Counted from the first letter of the stretch, positions 1 through 7,304 are shown. The stretch: 9,986 bases of DNA from Planctomycetales bacterium (GCA_007127495.1 SKZG01000324.1:1-9986); one strand, 5' to 3'. Numbers and translations are program-made. The notes: generated by a model not told the origin, from the sequence alone.

Positions 1-2226
1 CACTTGGCAAACGACCACCCGATTGCCATGTACCTCGACGACTTGGACGGGCATTCCACGAGCGACCGGTTCGCCGTCGGTGAGGACATCGACCAGGAGG
101 TTGTCGAATCGGGCCTTTCCGCTGGGAACGAGCGGGGTGGTGGTCTTTCCGCGTTTTCCGAGCAGGCCGGCCAGATCGACCATGGACTCGCGGCGATTCA
201 AGGCGGCGGCGTCGTCGCCCGCCACCGGCGCGAGCACCACGTGACGCAAGCCCGGCGCACGGGGTATCCAACGGCGGGCGCCGACCGCGACGAGGGCAAT
301 GCCCACGGCGGCTCCGGCGATGGTGAGCATCGATTGTTGGAACTGGGCCATCTGGTACGGGTTGCGGGGCACCACGAAGGTCTGGCTTGCCAGCACGAGC
401 GACAGGATGACCAGGGAGCCGCCACCGAGCCCGAACACACCAAACCCCGGCAAGACGAAAATCTCCAAAAGCACGCAGGCAACGCCCAGGGTGAACAGTA
501 GCACTTCCAGCCATCCGGCGGTGCCGCCCAGGTAATTCGCCCAGAAGAAAAGCGCGAAGCATACGGTGGCCAGGAATCCGCCAATGCCCAGCCCCGGCGT
601 GTGCAGCTCGAAATAAAGACCGAACCCTCCGATGATTAACAACATCATGGTCACGCCGGGCGCGGCCAGGGTCTCGACAAGGAAATCGGTCCAACCCGGC
701 GCCACGAGGTAGGGATCGTCCTCCAGGGCGAAATGCCGCTTCAACTCGTCGAAACTTTGCACCACCCGAGTGGCCAGGCCGAACTCGACGGCTTCGGGGC
801 CGCGGGCCCGAAACGGCGCGCCGGTTGCCGTGACTTTGCGTCCTTGCTCCCAATCGCCGGCCTGGTCGGCCAACTCCTCCTCGCTGAAGTATTCCACGAG
901 GTTCAAGCGCCGCCCTTCGTAAACCGCCAGGTTCGGGTCAATCATCGCCGCGGGCAACGACCAGGAGCGCCCCTTAGCCGGGGCGAGGCTGTCGCGCACC
1001 GTCTGACGTGCTTGTTCGACTTCGCGCTCGGTCGGTTGATACGCGCCGGGACCCCCTAGCACGGCGTTGGGGTGCAACAGCAATTGGTCGCAGGCAAAGG
1101 CAATCAAGGCCGCATCGCCGAGCGCCTGCTGCGGAATGTACGCTACGGTGCGAATCTTGCCCGCGTCCAATGCCGCAAGGTAATTCGCCAACGTCATGCT
1201 ATCGACCAGCGAACCGCCGGGGCTGTCGATCCACAGGCAAACGAAGTTGACGTCGCGATCGCGCACCGCGTCGTCGATGAGCCGCTGCACCTGCCGGGTC
1301 AAGTTGGCGCCAATGGGGCCTTTCACATCGACCCGAATCGCGCGCCACGGGCTGCCCAGCGACGGGTCCAGTAAGAGCGCGTCGGGCGTCAAGCCAAGGG
1401 CCGAGGCCACCTCGCGGCGGTCGGTTGCCAGGTAGTCGATCAGCCCCAGGGCGCGCGCTTCGCGGCCGGTCAAGCGGCCCGGTTGCCCCGCCGCAAACAG
1501 CACCTCCGTCGATTCGACCGTGCGGGTCTTTCGGATCGCTTCGAGTTCTTCCGGAAGGACATACTCGCGGCCCAGCTCGGTTTCGATGCGCAACACCTCG
1601 ATTCGCGGGTCGAGCAGGCCCAGGGCGACGGCCGCGGGAACCGTCTTCCGCCGGTTGGCGATCTTCCGATAAACGCTCAGGCGGGTTTCGTCGATGAGAT
1701 CGTCGTCCACACCCGCCGGGCCCAGTTCCGCGCCGGGCGCCATAATGACCTCGTCGCACGCAATGGCCGCCAGGACGGCATGCCCCTGGACGGTCTTCGG
1801 AAGATACGCAACCGTCGTGGCCCGGTTCAATTCCCTGCCGGACAGATACTCGGCCAATGCGTGGGAGGTGAAAAAGTCGCTCCCTCGGCCATGCTCCTCG
1901 CCGCCGGGCGGAACGAAGAATTCGAAAATGAGCACCGGGCGTGCGTCGCGATCGGCCGCGCGCGCGAGTACCCGAGCGGCGAACCGCTCCACTTCCCTGC
2001 GCGTGCGGTCGTCAATCGGCAGGGTTAGCCGCATGGTTGCGCCAAAGCGGGCCTCGTCCAACCCGGTTCCGTTCGCCGCGACCACTTGGCCCCCAGCCAG
2101 TAGTACGCCTCCAGGGGCCTCAGTCGCTGCACGCGACCGGCTACCGAGCGACAAAAAGGCCACGAATCCGAGCATCACGGCGGGCATCAGTCGCCCTAGC
2201 GGCTTCAGTAGCCCACTTTCCCACAT
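1..2226 (-). CDS. NfeD-family membrane protein with two ClpP/SppA-like domains (3' end beyond left edge)
   Basis: This frame is open for 742 codons from ATG 2226 and runs off the left edge without a stop. Residues 1-33 look like a signal sequence or membrane anchor (hydrophobic MPAVMLGFVAFLSLG). Two ClpP/crotonase-fold domains follow, at about 50-205 and 290-465; the second has the family motif WIDSPGGS. Residues about 523-645 hold four or five hydrophobic segments typical of NfeD, for example a stretch ending GLYFELHTPGLG. From about 685 there is an NfeD C-terminal OB-fold (LLGKRGK, PSGKARFDN, VVEVHGNRVVV). NfeD proteins are membrane partners of flotillin/stomatin (SPFH) proteins, and some have a Ser-Lys protease domain. 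Here the nucleophilic Ser position appears to be Gly in both domains (G148 and G370), so proteolysis is doubtful. ATG 2226 is chosen because GGAGG lies 9 nt upstream; ATG 2235 is in frame but touches that GGAGG. Family assignment is firm; function is inferred. Confidence 0.92.
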   Translation of the reverse strand, partial: MWESGLLKPLGRLMPAVMLGFVAFLSLGSRSRAATEAPGGVLLAGGQVVAANGTGLDEARFGATMRLTLPIDDRTRREVERFAARVLARAADRDARPVLIFEFFVPPGGEEHGRGSDFFTSHALAEYLSGRELNRATTVAYLPKTVQGHAVLAAIACDEVIMAPGAELGPAGVDDDLIDETRLSVYRKIANRRKTVPAAVALGLLDPRIEVLRIETELGREYVLPEELEAIRKTRTVESTEVLFAAGQPGRLTGREARALGLIDYLATDRREVASALGLTPDALLLDPSLGSPWRAIRVDVKGPIGANLTRQVQRLIDDAVRDRDVNFVCLWIDSPGGSLVDSMTLANYLAALDAGKIRTVAYIPQQALGDAALIAFACDQLLLHPNAVLGGPGAYQPTEREVEQARQTVRDSLAPAKGRSWSLPAAMIDPNLAVYEGRRLNLVEYFSEEELADQAGDWEQGRKVTATGAPFRARGPEAVEFGLATRVVQSFDELKRHFALEDDPYLVAPGWTDFLVETLAAPGVTMMLLIIGGFGLYFELHTPGLGIGGFLATVCFALFFWANYLGGTAGWLEVLLFTLGVACVLLEIFVLPGFGVFGLGGGSLVILSLVLASQTFVVPRNPYQMAQFQQSMLTIAGAAVGIALVAVGARRWIPRAPGLRHVVLAPVAGDDAAALNRRESMVDLAGLLGKRGKTTTPLVPSGKARFDNLLVDVLTDGEPVARGMPVQVVEVHGNRVVVCQV

Positions 2227-2235
2227 CAACGTCAT

Positions 2236-2240
2236 CCTCC
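2236..2240 (-). promoter_or_regulatory. Shine-Dalgarno GGAGG that decides the NfeD start
   Basis: GGAGG on the minus strand sits 9 nt before ATG 2226 and 0 nt before the in-frame ATG 2235. Ribosome spacing therefore favours the shorter protein, beginning MWESGLLKPLG. Confidence 0.6.
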
Positions 2241-2284
2241 GTAAGCCCCCCAGCCAATCGTGCCCGCCCTTCCGCCGCGAACAC

Positions 2285-2295
2285 GGGACTGTCCC
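2285..2295. repeat. Perfect short palindrome GGGAC-T-GTCCC in the NfeD leader
   Basis: Two 5-bp arms surround a single base, between the predicted promoter and the NfeD start codon. Short palindromes of the GGGGACAGTCCC type recur between genes in some environmental bacterial genomes, sometimes near REP-type transposases (recalled, not checked here). No second copy was noticed in this window. Confidence 0.45.
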
Positions 2296-2323
2296 CTTCG
2301 CATGCGAGCGCCGGCTCTTAGGC

Positions 2324-2353
2324 ATTATAGGCACGGCAGCCGCAGGAGGTCAA
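2324..2353 (-). promoter_or_regulatory. Predicted sigma-70-like promoter of the NfeD gene
   Basis: On the minus strand TTGACC (2353-2348) matches the -35 consensus at five of six bases. An 18-bp spacer is followed by a perfect TATAAT (2329-2324). Transcription would start near 2317, giving a leader of about 90 nt with the GGGACTGTCCC palindrome and the GGAGG ribosome site. This is the best promoter match seen in the window, in a region about 60% GC where such a match is unlikely by chance. It implies that the NfeD gene can be transcribed separately from the HD-GYP gene upstream. Confidence 0.6.
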
Positions 2354-2374
2354 TTTCGGGCGTTTGCTGGGCAT

Positions 2375-2412
2375 GACCAGCTAGTGGTCTGTCCAGCTAG
2401 ACAACCAAGACC
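2375..2412. repeat. Inverted/direct repeat cluster between the HD-GYP and NfeD genes
   Basis: CCAGCTAG occurs twice in the same orientation, at 2377-2384 and 2393-2400. GACCA (2375-2379) pairs with TGGTC (2385-2389). Alternatively GGTCTGTC (2386-2393) pairs with GAC (2400-2402) plus AGACC (2408-2412), with a 5-nt bulge. The two hairpins share bases and exclude each other. The cluster lies 35-72 bp past the HD-GYP stop and about 22 bp upstream of the NfeD -35 box. It could be a 3' transcript structure, an operator, or the eroded end of a small mobile element. No T-run follows, so a classical terminator is not supported. Confidence 0.4.
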
Positions 2413-2447
2413 GGACGGTTCACGGGAAGTAGGACGGCGGGCTTAGG

Positions 2448-4115
2448 CTATCGCGAATACTGGGCGAGGCCGGCGAGAATGTCGTCCTGCTCGTCGTGGG
2501 CGATTGCGTCGATATCGGCCCGGGCACGGAAGTACGCGTCGATCACCTCCGGGTCCCACTGTCGGCCGGCCCCTGCCCGAAGAATGGCGTCGATCTTTTC
2601 GCCCGGCATGCCCTGCCGGTAGGGCCGGTCCGAGCCCATGGCGTCGAACGAATCGGCCACGGCGACAATTCGGGCCAAGAGCGGAATGACGGTGGCATCG
2701 AGTTTCGCCGGATAACCACGCCCGTCCCACGACTCGTGGTGGTGCAGGACCACGGGCAATACGTCGTCAAGTCTTCCGAGGTCGCGGAGTATCTTGTGTC
2801 CGATTTCCGGGTGTCTCTTGATGTGTTCGTACTCGGCGTCGGTCAGTTTGCCCGGCTTGCGCAACACCTCGTCGTTGATCCCGATCTTTCCGATGTCGTG
2901 AAGCAGGCCGGCGAGATAGATGGTATTGAGCGACTCGGCGCCGATCCCCAATTCCTCGGCAAGCCGTACGGCCACGCGTGCCACCCGATCGCTGTGCCCG
3001 CAAGTGTACGGGTCTTTCGCGTCGATGGCCGACGTGAGCGCGCGCACCACGCCGGTAAGCAGTTCGGCCTGTTGCCGGTACAGCTCGATGTTGCCGCTAT
3101 GGATACCAAGGATCGCTGCCACGGAACTCAGTAAATTCGCTTCGACGGTGCCGAATTCTTCACCGCTGGAGTGGTTCAACGCCGCCAGCCACCCAAACAG
3201 GTTGTTGCCCTCAGAAAGTGCCACGACTATGGCGCCGTGAACCTGGGGCACCGGCCAATCGGGCCGGCTCGTTTGCGGGCCGTTGACCACCGAGGGCCGG
3301 CTCGAGGCGCCGGGGCCCAGAGCGTCGATAAACTGCTCGAATTCGCCGACGTTCAGAGGGCAATCGCCATAGGTCAGCAGTGCGGGCTCGGTGCGCACGC
3401 TATGGCTTACGGGTTCGTCGCGCGGTGAGCCCAGGGCGGTCAGATACATCGCCAGCCCGCGGGCCGGCAACACCTCACCAAGCCATTCCAAGGCAACCTG
3501 GCCGAGGTCCTCGTCGCTCTCGGAGAGCTTCAGGTTCTGCGTGAGCCGATACAGCAGGCTGATTTCTTCGTACGTGCCGGCCAGATTTGCCGAGACTGTC
3601 GCCGTTTCCGACTCCAGCTTGCGGACGTGGATTTCGGTATCGCACTGTTTTTCTACCAGCCGGGCCACGCGCTCGAGTAGTTCGGCGGGCCATGCTGTTT
3701 GCCGGATGGCCCATAGCGCCGCCGTTTGAGGGTCCCATCCCAGCAACTCGGCGGCCTGCGTGAAATCTTCGCACAATTCCACTTTGCGGCGGACAAAGGT
3801 TCCCACCGCCACCACGGTGCCGCCATCGGGGGCCGGCAAGGGCAGAGCGAGGGTAAGGAAGGGATCTTCATCGTCGAGGAATTCAGGCCGGCCGCGGCGG
3901 GCCACCTCGCGGCACATCTCGGTGCGCATACCCCAGTCGCGCGTTGGCTCGCCGGGCGGCAGGCACATCACCTCGCCGGTCGCTCCGTCGATCCATCCCA
4001 ACTTCCTGCCAAAGCCCTGCTCGATCAACTCGTCGAGCGGGGAATACAGTTCCGCGGTTTCGGCTGCCGCAACCGGCGTGAGGCCGGCTTGCAGCACGCT
4101 GTCCAGTGTGAGCAT
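2448..4115 (-). CDS. GAF/HD-GYP cyclic di-GMP phosphodiesterase-type protein
   Basis: The protein has 555 residues and no signal peptide or membrane segment, so it is probably cytoplasmic. Residues 1-150 form a family-specific N-terminal region with no motif I recognise. Residues about 150-190 are helical. Residues about 195-345 resemble a GAF sensor domain. Residues about 350-530 form a complete HD-GYP domain: H374, H406-D407 in HDIGKIGI, H435, the triple His 458-460 followed by E461, DGRGYP at 464-469, D488 in VADSFDAM, and DRPYR. All usual metal ligands and the GYP signature are present, so it should cleave cyclic di-GMP to pGpG or GMP; the GAF signal is unknown. ATG 4115 is the only start: an in-frame TAA lies 11 codons upstream with no ATG, GTG or TTG between. 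No Shine-Dalgarno sequence is visible before it. The gene for a PilB/GspE-like array lies 259 bp upstream on the same strand. Confidence 0.95.
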   Translation of the reverse strand: MLTLDSVLQAGLTPVAAAETAELYSPLDELIEQGFGRKLGWIDGATGEVMCLPPGEPTRDWGMRTEMCREVARRGRPEFLDDEDPFLTLALPLPAPDGGTVVAVGTFVRRKVELCEDFTQAAELLGWDPQTAALWAIRQTAWPAELLERVARLVEKQCDTEIHVRKLESETATVSANLAGTYEEISLLYRLTQNLKLSESDEDLGQVALEWLGEVLPARGLAMYLTALGSPRDEPVSHSVRTEPALLTYGDCPLNVGEFEQFIDALGPGASSRPSVVNGPQTSRPDWPVPQVHGAIVVALSEGNNLFGWLAALNHSSGEEFGTVEANLLSSVAAILGIHSGNIELYRQQAELLTGVVRALTSAIDAKDPYTCGHSDRVARVAVRLAEELGIGAESLNTIYLAGLLHDIGKIGINDEVLRKPGKLTDAEYEHIKRHPEIGHKILRDLGRLDDVLPVVLHHHESWDGRGYPAKLDATVIPLLARIVAVADSFDAMGSDRPYRQGMPGEKIDAILRAGAGRQWDPEVIDAYFRARADIDAIAHDEQDDILAGLAQYSR

Positions 4116-4374
4116 GGCTAACCAGTATTGTCCGAAATACGAATGACCTTAAACGCACCTGGGTGGCACAGGCCCGCCGGGTCGGGCTCGGGCCGAGCGG
4201 CCCGCGGGTGCGGGCGGCTCCATCGAAACATTAGGTTACCGCCGGACGTCGTGCAAAATGACCACACCATCACAAGGGCTCCTCGAAGCCGAGGGCGCGC
4301 CGACTCAACGGCATGTGCCGATTGTAGGGCCTCGGAGACCCTGCTCCCGACCCCGAAAGATCGCGCGTGCGCGG
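4116..4374. other. Intergenic region between the PilB-like array gene and the HD-GYP gene
   Basis: This 259-bp gap contains a perfect palindrome GCTCGG-G-CCGAGC (4186-4198) in very GC-rich DNA and an imperfect palindrome at 4326-4342 (AGGG...CCCT with one mismatch). The latter is about 33 bp past the PilB-like stop and could be part of a terminator, but no T-run follows. The best promoter guess for the HD-GYP gene is TTGCAC-N17-TAATGT (4256 to 4228, minus strand), a weak match at three of six bases in each box. No convincing gene lies here. Confidence 0.4.
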
Positions 4375-6690
4375 TTACGCCGACTCGCCACCCAACAGCG
4401 CGAGGGCGGCGGCCGAGATGCCGGACGGTTCGGCCGGAAGGTGGCCGTGCCGATAAAGAGCGGCCCGGAGGTCGTCCTCCGCGCTTAGGGCCGGGCGGAT
4501 CAGCGAGTTGAACGCCAATCGCAAAACATCCAATTGCCGGGGCGAGGGCGGAGAACTCACGGCCACTTTCAGCGACCTCTCGTCGCGAGAGAGCGGCAGC
4601 ACCATCTTGCTGCGAAGCACCGCCATGGGGACGGCGTGCAGCAGGTCCGGCGGTGCGTCAAAGTGCGCCAGTTCTACGAACTCCAAGTGATGCCGCGCCG
4701 CCAGAGCCTGGCTCGCCTTGATTGCGGCACGATTAGACAATAGGTCAACCACCGCCGCAAGGCCTAAAGGCACGGGGCTGAGCGCGACGCGGGCATCGCG
4801 GCGCAACGGACCGCCCCGCACCTGAAACTCGCCGGAAGAATTGGCCAGCGAGCAAAGCCGGGCGACCATCGGGGACAGCAGATGCTGCGGCAGGCCGGGC
4901 CTGGTGTAAACCGAGGTTTGCACGCGGTAGGCCACCTCCACGTGGTCTTCTTGCGGCACGATCACCAGGCGCGACGCGCGCGCATGGACCGCTTCGGCAA
5001 GAAGCAGATCCACCAGGTGCACCACCGGCGGACTGTCGAAAGCGAGCGATTCCTCGGCTGCGGTATCGGAGGACAGCCGGGCGAGCCGCGGCTGCGAGGA
5101 AGCTGGGTCGCGAACCAACGAAGGATCCTCAAATAGCCGAATGGTTTTCGCCGCAAACTGGTCCAGTTGGCCGTTGACCAGACTCAGAAGCGCCCCGTTC
5201 GACTGCACCGTCGGAAAGAGCTTGCCGGCCAGCGCATACAAGAAGTTGAGCCAGGCATCGCGCATATCGGCCGGATCGATCGACGGACGCTGCCCCTCCC
5301 GCAGTTGGCAGCCTAGCAAATACAGGGCATAGGTCATCCCGGCGCCGCGCATTGCCGGGTTGCCGGCCAGGAAGGTTTCCAACCGCACGATGACGGCTTC
5401 TCGCAACGCCCAAATGCGGCCCTCGATGTATTGCCGCGCCGGCGGCGGCAATTGCTCGATCAAATGGGACTGCGGAAACACCACAGCCAACTCGCCCGTC
5501 TTCGGATCCCGGCGGCACAGCTTGGCGCCGGAACGGATTTGCTCGAACAGCGCGAACATCTTGTCGTGGTACAGAGTGTACAGATGATCGAACACGGCCT
5601 TCGCGAATTGCCTGGACGCCGGCGTCGGTTTCGAAGGGCGGGACGGCGTACTTCCCGCGTCCGCCGCCGGAGCCTCCGTCGCCTGGGCCAGCTCCCAAAG
5701 AATCACATCGGCGGCTTCCGCGTCAGCCGATCCGTAGCAGCGATCGATTGCGGCCAGCAAGTCGCCGGCCGGCGCCATGGCCACGGAGACCGGCCGATTG
5801 GCGACAAACTGCAATTGCTCCAACACTTCCGGGGTCGGCGGCTCACTCATGACCACCGTCAGGACGTGCCCATCCAAAGCAACCGGAAGGCAGCGCTGCC
5901 GCCGCGCAATGGACTCGGGCAGAAGCTCCAGGATTGCCCCGGAAATGTGTTGCGATTGAAGGTCGACGATCGGGTAGCCAAGTCGCTTCACCCGGGCTTC
6001 CCAACGCTTGGTCTGCGCTGCTTTGCCTCCCACCTCGATGAGCGCGAGCAACCCGAACTGCGAAGGCTTGAATACAGCCCGCAATGGAAACTCCTTCTCC
6101 CCGACGTGCACTTTGATGAACCCCGAGAGATTGGTCATCGCCATGAGCCGGACCAGGATGGGGTAGTGCAGGTTGCGCGGCGCGTCCTCCCGCGTGCATA
6201 CGGAATCGCCAATGCGGTACGCCACTTTCAGGCGATCGCGCAGGGGCAGGAGGAGGACGCGCGATGCGGCCAGATGCAGCGCCTCGCCGATGATTTTCTG
6301 GACCATGCGCACGACTGCCGGGCTGTCGGGGTCGAGCATGTGCCGCTGGCTGGCGTCCGGTCTTTCGGGAATTTCGACGAACTCCACCTGCTCCGTCGGC
6401 GCAGGGGGCAGTGTGGCCGGCTGGGCTGTGTCGCCCCCGTAGTATTGCTCGATGGCGTCTCCAATGGCGTCGTGCGAGGCCATGGCTGCGGAAACCGGGC
6501 AGTTCAACGCGAACCGCAGCCGTTCACGCGTTTCGGATGAAAGGGGCTCGCTCGCCACAACCGTGAGTCGTTCGCCGTCGAAGGTGAGCGGCAAGATGTG
6601 CTCGCGCCGGGCAATCGCTTCCGGCACGCGTTCCAAGGCCGCCGGAAGCACCTCGGTTATCGCTAAATCGATGAATGTACGGCCCGCCAC
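4375..6690 (-). CDS. PilB/GspE-type N-terminal module array lacking the motor ATPase domain
   Basis: The protein has 771 residues and no signal peptide. Three MshEN-like (T2SSE_N) domains are readable at about 1-85, 239-325 and 668-750, each with the pattern 'iarr...LPL..dg..L.VV.SeP' followed about 40 residues later by a D[AL] helix. Two further modules, about 122-230 and 551-660, match each other: SPxVVxxV, EAxHxxASR, VAYR, SVxTR, NxSG and GL.A. They resemble the domain that precedes the ATPase core in PilB/GspE (compare 'ASDIH...YRIDG'). A helical segment (about 360-535) separates the two halves. No Walker A motif (GxxGxGKS/T), Walker B or His box exists, so it cannot be an assembly motor. 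The RLGxx[LV] cyclic di-GMP motif of MshEN is not apparent. The start is GTG 6690, with GGGAGGG 7 nt upstream; nearby ATGs are out of frame. It lies 21 bp after the redoxin gene. Role unknown; a scaffold or receptor is my inference. Confidence 0.88.
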   Translation of the reverse strand: MAGRTFIDLAITEVLPAALERVPEAIARREHILPLTFDGERLTVVASEPLSSETRERLRFALNCPVSAAMASHDAIGDAIEQYYGGDTAQPATLPPAPTEQVEFVEIPERPDASQRHMLDPDSPAVVRMVQKIIGEALHLAASRVLLLPLRDRLKVAYRIGDSVCTREDAPRNLHYPILVRLMAMTNLSGFIKVHVGEKEFPLRAVFKPSQFGLLALIEVGGKAAQTKRWEARVKRLGYPIVDLQSQHISGAILELLPESIARRQRCLPVALDGHVLTVVMSEPPTPEVLEQLQFVANRPVSVAMAPAGDLLAAIDRCYGSADAEAADVILWELAQATEAPAADAGSTPSRPSKPTPASRQFAKAVFDHLYTLYHDKMFALFEQIRSGAKLCRRDPKTGELAVVFPQSHLIEQLPPPARQYIEGRIWALREAVIVRLETFLAGNPAMRGAGMTYALYLLGCQLREGQRPSIDPADMRDAWLNFLYALAGKLFPTVQSNGALLSLVNGQLDQFAAKTIRLFEDPSLVRDPASSQPRLARLSSDTAAEESLAFDSPPVVHLVDLLLAEAVHARASRLVIVPQEDHVEVAYRVQTSVYTRPGLPQHLLSPMVARLCSLANSSGEFQVRGGPLRRDARVALSPVPLGLAAVVDLLSNRAAIKASQALAARHHLEFVELAHFDAPPDLLHAVPMAVLRSKMVLPLSRDERSLKVAVSSPPSPRQLDVLRLAFNSLIRPALSAEDDLRAALYRHGHLPAEPSGISAAALALLGGESA

Positions 6691-6697
6691 GAGAACG

Positions 6698-6704
6698 CCC
6701 TCCC
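6698..6704 (-). promoter_or_regulatory. Shine-Dalgarno GGGAGGG supporting a GTG start
   Basis: GGGAGGG on the minus strand ends 7 nt before GTG 6690. ATG triplets at 6706 and 6710 are in other frames, so this site fixes the unusual start codon of the PilB-like gene. It lies in the 21-bp gap after the redoxin stop. Confidence 0.6.
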
Positions 6705-6711
6705 ATACATT

Positions 6712-7290
6712 CTACCTGAAATACTCCGGTTCGTTGCCCGGTTTCCACTTGATATTGCACCCGATGCTCGGCTTCTGCTCGTCGGGGGTCGGGCGTCCGG
6801 CCAGGGCGGCGTCGAGCGCTGCCCGCAGGTCGGCGCCGGTCACCGGCGCGCCGTTGCCGGGCCGCGAACTGTCCAACTGCCCTCGATAAACCAACTCTCG
6901 GTTCGAATCGAACACGTAGAAGTCGGGCGTGCATGCGGCGCCGTACGCCTTGGCCACTTCCTGCGTCTCGTCCAGCACATAGGGGAAGGTATAGCCGCGA
7001 GCCGTGGTCTCTTCGGCCATTTTGTTCGGTGCGTCGTCGGGGTAGTGTTCCACGTCGTTCGAGTTCACGGCCACCACCGCCACGCCCTTCGCTTGATACT
7101 CCTTGGCAAGGGCAGCGAACCCCTGGGCAATGTGCTTCACAAACGGGCAGTGGTTGCAAATGAACGCGACGAGAAGGACCGGAGCATCGGCGAAATCGCT
7201 GAGGGCAACGCGCTTGCCGTCTGGGTCGGGCAATGAAAAGTCGGGGGCTTTCGTGCCCAAAGGAAGCATGGTGCTGGCAGTTTGAACCAT
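6712..7290 (-). CDS. Thioredoxin-fold redoxin, AhpC/TSA-related (PRX-like)
   Basis: The protein has 192 residues, no signal peptide, and the peroxiredoxin-like entry APDFSLPDPDGKRVALSDF (15-33). The active-site region is FICNHCPFVKH, with C45 and C48 in a CxxC motif; T121-P122 after C120 fits the cis-proline loop. A final conserved stretch, PSIGCNIKW (174-182), adds C178. This pattern fits the 'peroxiredoxin-like 1' group of the AhpC/TSA and thioredoxin superfamily, whose members are thiol-disulfide or peroxide reductases with mostly untested substrates. Absence of an export signal argues for the cytoplasm. The start ATG 7290 has AAGGAG 8 nt upstream. It is the first gene of a probable unit with the PilB-like gene and is divergent from the HtrA-like protease gene. 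Family assignment is firm; substrate unknown. Confidence 0.93.
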   Translation of the reverse strand: MVQTASTMLPLGTKAPDFSLPDPDGKRVALSDFADAPVLLVAFICNHCPFVKHIAQGFAALAKEYQAKGVAVVAVNSNDVEHYPDDAPNKMAEETTARGYTFPYVLDETQEVAKAYGAACTPDFYVFDSNRELVYRGQLDSSRPGNGAPVTGADLRAALDAALAGRPTPDEQKPSIGCNIKWKPGNEPEYFR

Positions 7291-7298
7291 CGGATCCG

Positions 7299-7304
7299 CT
7301 CCTT
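7299..7304 (-). promoter_or_regulatory. Shine-Dalgarno AAGGAG of the redoxin gene
   Basis: AAGGAG on the minus strand lies 8 nt before ATG 7290 and supports that start over the in-frame ATG at residue 8. Confidence 0.55.

Noticed and set aside
1694..2446. Plus-strand open frame of 250 codons over the NfeD gene and its promoter
   Set aside because: Composition is low-complexity Ser/Arg/Pro typical of antisense high-GC DNA, while the minus frame shows clear NfeD/ClpP motifs.
2496..3134. Plus-strand open frame of 212 codons over the HD-GYP domain
   Set aside because: The opposite strand encodes a complete and conserved HD-GYP domain; the plus frame has no recognisable domain.
4186..4198. GCTCGG-G-CCGAGC palindrome as a terminator or operator
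   Set aside because: Such palindromes are expected by chance in this extremely GC-rich gap, and there is no T-run or link to a promoter.
5431..6540. Long plus-strand open frame (369 codons) with a plausible length for a gene
   Set aside because: It is antisense to the PilB-like gene, rich in Arg, His and Gly from shifted codons, and shows no family motif or ribosome site.
4375..6690. Annotation of the 771-residue protein as a working secretion or pilus ATPase
   Set aside because: No GxxGxGK[ST] or other nucleotide-binding motif is present anywhere in the translated sequence.
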